Source of the DNA: Ifrita kowaldi
Lineage: Eukaryota > Chordata > Aves > Passeriformes > Cinclosomatidae
Assembly (NCBI GenBank): GCA_013398055.1
Contig: VZRS01014299.1
Coordinates: forward strand, 248,001 to 312,000
Length of the DNA: 64,000 nt
Direction of reading: 5' to 3'
Numbering within the stretch: the first letter of the stretch is position 1; the number at the start of each line of letters is the position of its first letter. A program made the position numbers and the translations under genes. Shown here piece by piece: positions 57,601-64,000 of this stretch. The notes under the pieces were generated by a model. The model did not search any database and was not told the DNA's origin. It worked only from the letters and a program-made list of their open reading frames with translations.

Positions 57601-60600
57601 TTTTGCTGAAATAATTCCTAAAGGGAGCTGCCTTCTGGATTTATAGGTAACTTTGCCAATCCAGTCAATCTGCAGCCAAATTTGATTCTTTAGTAAAGCA
57701 CATGTACATGCATTTGCTGTTGTAAGCATGTCTTTAGCATAACATTCCTCAACATGGTGCTCTCACAGGTCTGAAAAGAAACCCAGGGAAAGAGTAGCTT
57801 TGCCAGGGAAAGATGTTTAAAGCCATACATGTAGGTGATAGTCATATCACATTGGAGTCCAAGCATCCCTAGATGCCAAAGTTCCCTCAGTGCCAAAGAG
57901 GAACTGATGACATTTGAAAGTCTGTGAGGCCTGCATCACCTAGTATCTGGATGTCTGGAGAGAACATCGACACTCTGAGACCACCTCTTACTGTCTGGAT
58001 TCCTGAAGGTGTTCTGGTGACCCCAAAGGAAGCAAACCCCAATTCTGCCAGTGAAGGACTAAAGATGAGAGGAGGGCTGAGTGTTGTCATTGCAGTGGTA
58101 TAAGGGCCATGGGGGGTGCAGGGAGCAGAGCTCCACGTCCTTCACCTTATTCATAGCTCTGTGCACCTGCCACCACAGGGGTCATAACAAAGTGTAATAA
58201 TAGCCTATCTAATGCAGTAAAAAGTAGCTTTTTGCTACAGCACTAATGACCTCTCCTTTGTAGTACTGGGTCATGCTTCCCTTGTCAAATTATGCCAAAG
58301 TGGCCTTTTAACTCTGGTGTGTGTTCAGGTCACCCAAAATAAATAAACAAGACCAGTGGGAGGGGTGGGGAAGACAACTGCTTTGAAGGTACTGCCACTG
58401 GATCATGTGGGTGGTTCAAGGCCAGTTCTCATTCCAGGCTTCTCGGTCCAAGAGCTGTGCTGTGCAAATCACCTGGCAAAAACAGGCAGTCCCTCTTCCT
58501 GGTTCTGCAGAGTTAATCATTAGTAGATTTCCCTGCATTCTACCCTAAAATAGCTTGAGTGGGGGGAGTGCTTTCCCCACTTCCCTTGGGTGCCCCTGCC
58601 CACAGTCATGAGCCTCCAAAGGGTGGCTGGTGGATCAGGTTCCTGGTTTAGATTTTGTCCCTTCACTTCTAACCCTCACCCACAGCAGGTAAACCAAGCT
58701 GGCTGGATTCTGCGAGGTGCAGCCTCTGAAATGCCAGTTCAAGCACCCCAGACTCCCTCAAGACAGCACAAGTGCAAGGTTTCATCTGGGTTTGATTTAA
58801 TGGCAGGCCTGCCTCTGTTAGCACCATGGGAGTGAACTGAAACTGCTCATAACGGCAATGCCGTGCCAACAGAAGCAAAAGGTAATCTGCACTTTGGTGT
58901 AAAGGCAAATCAAAAAAATAAAGAAAAAACCCATAACTGCTTTTAATGCTAGATGTTTGACAGCTATGGCAAGAAATGTAGGTAAGAAATGTAGAATCTG
59001 TATAGTCCCTTCCAGTGCTATAGTCCCAAACGTGATTTTGGGACCAGTTAATGCTTTTGAGTCTGAAAGAAACTGTGGAGACACAGAGAGAGAAAGTCAC
59101 ACACCACATGGAGGAAAAGGAGGAAAAAGGGATGTGCCAATGGACGCTCCAGGCCACAGCTGGGTTTTCGGAACTGTGACTTTATTGCAGGGCATCCAGG
59201 GGAGCCCAGGATAAAAATGACCCAAAGTCCAGGAAAACATGGCCTAGGAAGAAGGACGGGAACTAACAGGTTAATTAAAAACAAAAAAGAAAAAAAATCT
59301 GTGGCAGGGCATGACAACACGAGGAATGAAAGGTGCAAGAATCCCTTCCCCAGACCTGCAGCAGAGCGGACAAAGAGCTGAGTCTGCACAGGGATGGAGA
59401 GACCAAGCAGACGCTTTTAAAGCTCCTTTTGCTGATGCTCATGTTAATGTTTTAACAGCTCAAAAAGAGCAACCAAGGAAAAATCTTCCACCAGGGTGGT
59501 TCCGTCATATCCGTCAGCACAGGGGGCTGCTGCCATGAGCAGTGCTGGGAGTGCACAACGAGGGACCAAAGCGGAAGGCTGGGAGGGACTGAACTCCTCA
59601 CACAAGGGATCAGCGCAGCAGAAGGGCCTCCCAGGCGGGCACACCTCTGGTGATACAGGACTCAGGGCTGCACTGATGGACCTCTCCATTCTGCAATGCA
59701 GCCCCGTGGCTTTATCTCAGCCTGCTGGAGGTCAGAGAGATCTGTAAAAATGGTAATCGGACTGCCAGGATGGACGTTGCTGTTCTGGGAGCTAGGCTGC
59801 AGGAAAAACCTCCTGTGAAGATGGGACAGACATGACTGCAGGTGGGGAAGTGTGTGAGAAAGGATACAGTGCCTGTCTGAAACTAATTTCATGGAAAGGG
59901 AAAATACCCCAAACCCCTTGTGATTCCTGGGATGGACAAGGTGTGCTTTTGGCTGGAAGAAGACTGGGGACTTGAGGAGCCATGCATGAGGCCAAATAGG
60001 GTTCTGGATCATGAGAGATCATGAGGACAGTGGTTTGTGGCTTCTTTTCTTGGGTACAGCCTGCAGTTCACAAAAAGAAAAGTAAAACACTGTTGTTTCC
60101 TGGGAACCTCTGAAATTCTATGTATATCCTGTGCCAAAAAGGGCAACAGCTATCCTGTGAGGAGGAGGATGGTCAGCATTACATTTTAATGACCAGTCCA
60201 TGCATGTGGGAGAGCAGAGCCCACGTTGCCTCCAGAGGCTGTTTGTCTTGGAGAATAATGCTCTTCCAAATGACATGAATTCTCTTATATGGAGGATTAC
60301 ATCTACTAAAAGCTAGAAGAGAGCAATTAGGGGAAAATGTCATGATTATTCATAAAGACCCATTAAAAACTGGTTTTAGTGGTTTAATTCTCCCTTAGTG
60401 AGTGTGGTTGTTGGATCCATGCTTTGTTTTGATTCAGATGGTATCTGCATCAGAGTGAATAATTTGAACAGAAGCCCTGAGCTTTTGAAAAGCCACCATT
60501 TCTTTAGGGAAGCAGCAAAATAGAGCCAAAATTTAAATTCAGATGATTAAAATAAGCAGTTTAAAAACACCTGCTTAAAAGGTCTCATTTATTTTAACTT

Positions 60601-63600
60601 ATTAAAGCAAAAAATGCTGAGTAACGAATCAATCCCTGATCTGTCCCACACCCCATCCTTGCACACAGGCACTACCGAGCTGGTGCTAGACTGGAGAAGT
60701 GATCCAGATAAACCTTTTTAATTTTTAAATGGGACATGTGAGTGCTTTTTTCCCCCCTCCATGTTTCCTAGATAGGCTCTTCACCACGCTGTGTCATTTT
60801 TCCTAAATGGCAAACCACGGTTCTTTTACAGCTGGCTTGTAGCAGGGGGAGTATTTTGTCTGAGTCACCAGAGCCATCTGTTCTAGGCAAATATTTTAGT
60901 GAATGATCTCTCTTTCTTACTTAGACTGCTTTTATTCTTCTGTTTATGTGAAGACAAAGGCAGGGTGGTCTCTCACTGACTCTCTCACCCTCCCTCCATG
61001 AGCTGGCATTAAACCATGGCCTCATCCAGCTTCAGCACCACCAAACATTACAGTGTCTGTGGGCAGATTTTCAAGCTGTGTTTAAACTATGAATTAAAGT
61101 TTTAAAAGAAATGTTTTTTGCAACTGCCCAGGAAGCAGACTGCTCAGGGGATAAGTACATCATGTGGGGGTGGGGGCTCCTCGAAATGTTGACCTGTGTG
61201 TGCTTCCTGCAGCACTTGGATATCACTCAAGGTTCAAAGTTGTGTTTCCTTGAAACAGGAAGTTCCTTCCCTCATTGCAAGGGCTTTTGGGTGGCTTCAG
61301 CTTCATCTCCTTCCCTTGGCTCCCAAATGATGTTTGCAGGTGCTGGTTCGTGGTGGTGTTAGACAGTGGGCCTTCACTACCAGCCCTGCCATTCTCACAC
61401 AACAAATATTTGATGTGATATAAATATTTGACCTGATAAAAACCTTCCACGGAAGCAGCATAAGAAAACTCTAGAGCAGTTAGTTAGAAATAACATTTCT
61501 TCTGGACAGCAATAGACTGGCTGCAGGAAAAGCAGCTGTTCCAGAGACTGCTGCATTTACTGACTTAGCAGTGCTGGAGACCCCACGTGTGCTAACGCCA
61601 CGTGGATGCAGCAGGAAAAGAGAGCCCAGACCTGCAGCTGAAGGCCCTACAGTGACACGGTCCCGGTGGAGACACCACTGCTGCTGGTCTTGCCCACCCC
61701 TGTGACCTGAGCACACAGAGCCAGCCAGGGGCCTCTCTCCCTGCTTGCACACCAGCCAGCAGTCCCCAGCACACAGAGGTCGGAGGATCCTGGGAAGGGG
61801 CCAGAGAAAACACTGCTTTTATTTTCCTGGGCTGGTGTTTGCCCTTGGTTTTATCACTGCTCAAAGCCAGCTCTGCACACAGGGGTTTGGCTTCCCCTTT
61901 CTGCAGCACAACCTGCACTTGAAGACTGAGATGTGTGTATGTGTGCACCTGCTGAGGGGTTGAAAGGCTGGACTTTCATCTGTGCTGGCTCTCCTTTGCA
62001 CCCATGTGTGAGGGACACTGCTCTGGGGGCCCGGTGGCCCTCCTGGACAGGCCCCGAGCCCAGGCAGGCTCTCCCCATGGTCCCTCTCCCTCTCCCTCAG
62101 CCAGCAAGGCAAAGCAGTGGGACAAGGTCAGACATGGGTGATTTTTCAAATGACTCATTAGCAAGTAATTTTCTGCAATGGACTAAAACAAGGCAGCTGA
62201 GTCACTGCCTCTGAGGTTTCAGGGGTTTTACACACCACTGGGTGTAGTCTGTCCGTCTGTCCCTGTGCACATGCACAGAAGGTCCTCGGCAGATGCAAGG
62301 CTGAAAGATGTCCAAAGGAGAATCCTGTATGTCCTCCTCAGAGCTGGCTTGCCTTTGGTGCATGTCTGGCCCAGAGCTGCCAGCGCATTAAATGCCAGAA
62401 AAAAAATTAATGCACGTGCCCCACCATCCCCTGCCAGGAGGATCCAGAATGAGCCAAAGCATTAATGAGTGCACCGGTTCTGCAGCAAATCTAGTAAAAT
62501 TTGGTGGTTGCAAGGGGTTCCTTGGGTTTGAATGGGATTTGCCCCCCCCCTTAGTGGGTGTTTTGGGCCAGGTCTGCTGGCTTGCCTGTGGTATAACCTG
62601 AATAATATTTGGTGTGGACATCAGGATAGAGCTTGTTGTGGCTTAGCTTGCAACAGCACCCAGTGCCTGTGGATACAAGCAGCTCTAACACCACGATGCG
62701 AGTGTACTCACACAAGTGTGTACTACATGAAGAGCATCACTGGCTTGCCTGGGTCTGGCAGGAGACCCATAACCTACAGGCACACAGTTTGAGAACCACT
62801 GAATTTCCTAAATAACTAAAAATTAAAAGAAAGTTTTGGATTGGGCTGCATTATTTTTCATGATTCTGCACTGATTTTAGTCTTGCCTGGAAGGTGCTCA
62901 ATAGCATTTCCCTCTCCCAGCAACACCAGGGTGCATCCAGGAGTGTCACACCTGATGTCTGATGCTGCTCTCAGAAGCATGACCCCTAAATCTTGACTGC
63001 AGTGTCAAAAAGTGATGAAACTAGAGCTGAGCCTCAGATCTTGGATTCTTTATGCTGTATGTACACTTCAAGTATTTCACTCAGGAGAGGCTCCACTTGC
63101 ACCACCACTTCCTCCATAGGGCTGCTGTAAATATTTGCATTGCCACCAAATGCTGTAGCTGAACTCTGCCTGTACCAGCCAGCCAAAGTCTTTCCATGTT
63201 CAGGCACTGGTTCAGCCTGGATCACCTCACTGGCTGAAACAAGTCTGGGGAATAGGGCTGAGGGTGAAGGAAACTGGTTCACACAAATATGAGTGGTGCC
63301 AGTTTAACAACTGTTGAGAGCTGCAGCAACATTGGTGAGAACTGAGAAATACCCAGCACCTCCCCAGGCTTATGGCAATTTAAAATGACTCTGATAAAAG
63401 TTTGATGAGCCAGGTGGGAGGGGTGTGTCATTGTCCCCCTCTTTTCAGTGCTCTGGGTAATGGGAGGTGGTTTACCTTTGGTGGCTAGTTATAAAACAGA
63501 AAAATAAAAAAAAAATCTGCTTCAAAATCAGATACATTTTGGGAAACACTTTGCTTGGCAAAGGGAAGCCATCGGAGGCACCCCTAATGTCAAACATTTT

Positions 63601-63884
63601 GGGGAGTGAGAGCCCACTGAGACAGAGGGACAGAGCGAGGAACTGGGTTAAACCTCTGCAGTAAGATACATCTCCAGGCAGGCAGTAGTTCAGTGCCACA
63701 AGGTCTGGAGCCTTGGACAAACTTACTTTGGGCAGTCTGGACATGATTTCAGCTTGTGTTTTGCTGTAAGAGCACATTGCCTGACTGTGGCTTAACTTGC
63801 TTTTAACTCTATCCTTGCTTCGTGCAAGGAAATGATAGCAAGGATTTGTCACACCCGATCATCATGCAACTACACCTGCAGACA
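54679..63884. other. Intergenic, no gene seen
   Basis: No recognisable exon or protein similarity on either strand. There is a G/T tract at about 55154-55190. The stretch 60240-60620 is AT-rich with homeodomain-like TAAT cores and could be a conserved non-coding element, but comparison is needed. In human the next gene on this side, BBX, faces CD47 tail to tail; no BBX exon was recognised here. Confidence 0.55.
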
Positions 63885-63973
63885 AATAATAAAAAATAAA
63901 ATTAAAAAAAACCAAACCAAAACAAACCCCCCACCCACCCAACAAACAAACAAAAAAAAAACCACCAAAAAAC
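63885..63973. repeat. A/C-rich low-complexity tract
   Basis: Runs of AAAA, CAAA, CCCC and ACC repeats near the end of the window. The complement is T/G-rich, like the tracts at 40291 and 48811. Confidence 0.8.
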
Positions 63974-64000
63974 TGCTGCTGAACCAGACTGCATAAAATG

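Noticed and set aside
1..64000. tRNA, rRNA, CRISPR array, operon or phage-like system
   Set aside because: None was recognised by eye. The split genes and CR1 repeats show vertebrate nuclear DNA, where CRISPR arrays and operons are not expected.

Overview
This is a stretch of vertebrate nuclear DNA, most likely from a bird. Genes are split by GT-AG introns with long non-coding spacers. The recognisable dispersed repeats are mostly CR1 LINE fragments. The two genes found are about as compact as in birds (IFT57 about 13 kb, CD47 about 20 kb, 17 kb apart; from memory this interval is a few hundred kb in human). The bird call is inference. CR1 also occurs in crocodilians and turtles, and the species cannot be named from this window.

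Layout: 1-530 is a reverse-oriented CR1 fragment abutting a CpG-rich promoter (about 530-1210). IFT57, an intraflagellar-transport subunit, lies on the + strand with all 11 coding exons between 860 and 13863 (418 codons, every splice phase agrees), and a short 3' UTR ends near 14127. The stretch 14130-30560 is intergenic, with one small orphan CpG cluster (about 17366-17545), a second weaker GC patch with an RFX-type X-box (29566-29579), a 36-bp tandem duplication and a CR1 copy. A second CpG-rich promoter (about 30560-31138) runs into a 372-base assembly gap (31139-31510). CD47 follows on the + strand: ten coding exons from the Ig domain (35136) to the cytoplasmic tail (stop at 48499-48501), then a spliced 3' UTR exon of about 2.4 kb ending near 52825. 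CD47 exon 1 (signal peptide) is not visible and is probably inside the gap. From 52830 to 64000 I see only intergenic sequence with one more CR1 fragment and a low-complexity tract.

The two genes share order and orientation with human chromosome 3q13 (IFT57 upstream of CD47, same strand), so this is a conserved syntenic block and not an operon. Their functions are unrelated: IFT57 works in cilia and CD47 at the cell surface as an integrin-associated, SIRP-alpha-binding protein. Nearly all other open frames in the window are chance frames in introns, repeats or intergenic DNA.

I found no undescribed multi-gene system. The most useful leads are a possible phase-compatible cassette exon in CD47, an unusual two-cysteine linker exon, a TTAG difference that shifts the end of the CD47 tail, a CR1 insertion next to an alternatively used tail exon, several candidate poly(A) signals in the CD47 3' UTR, the orphan CpG cluster, and the gap that hides CD47 exon 1.
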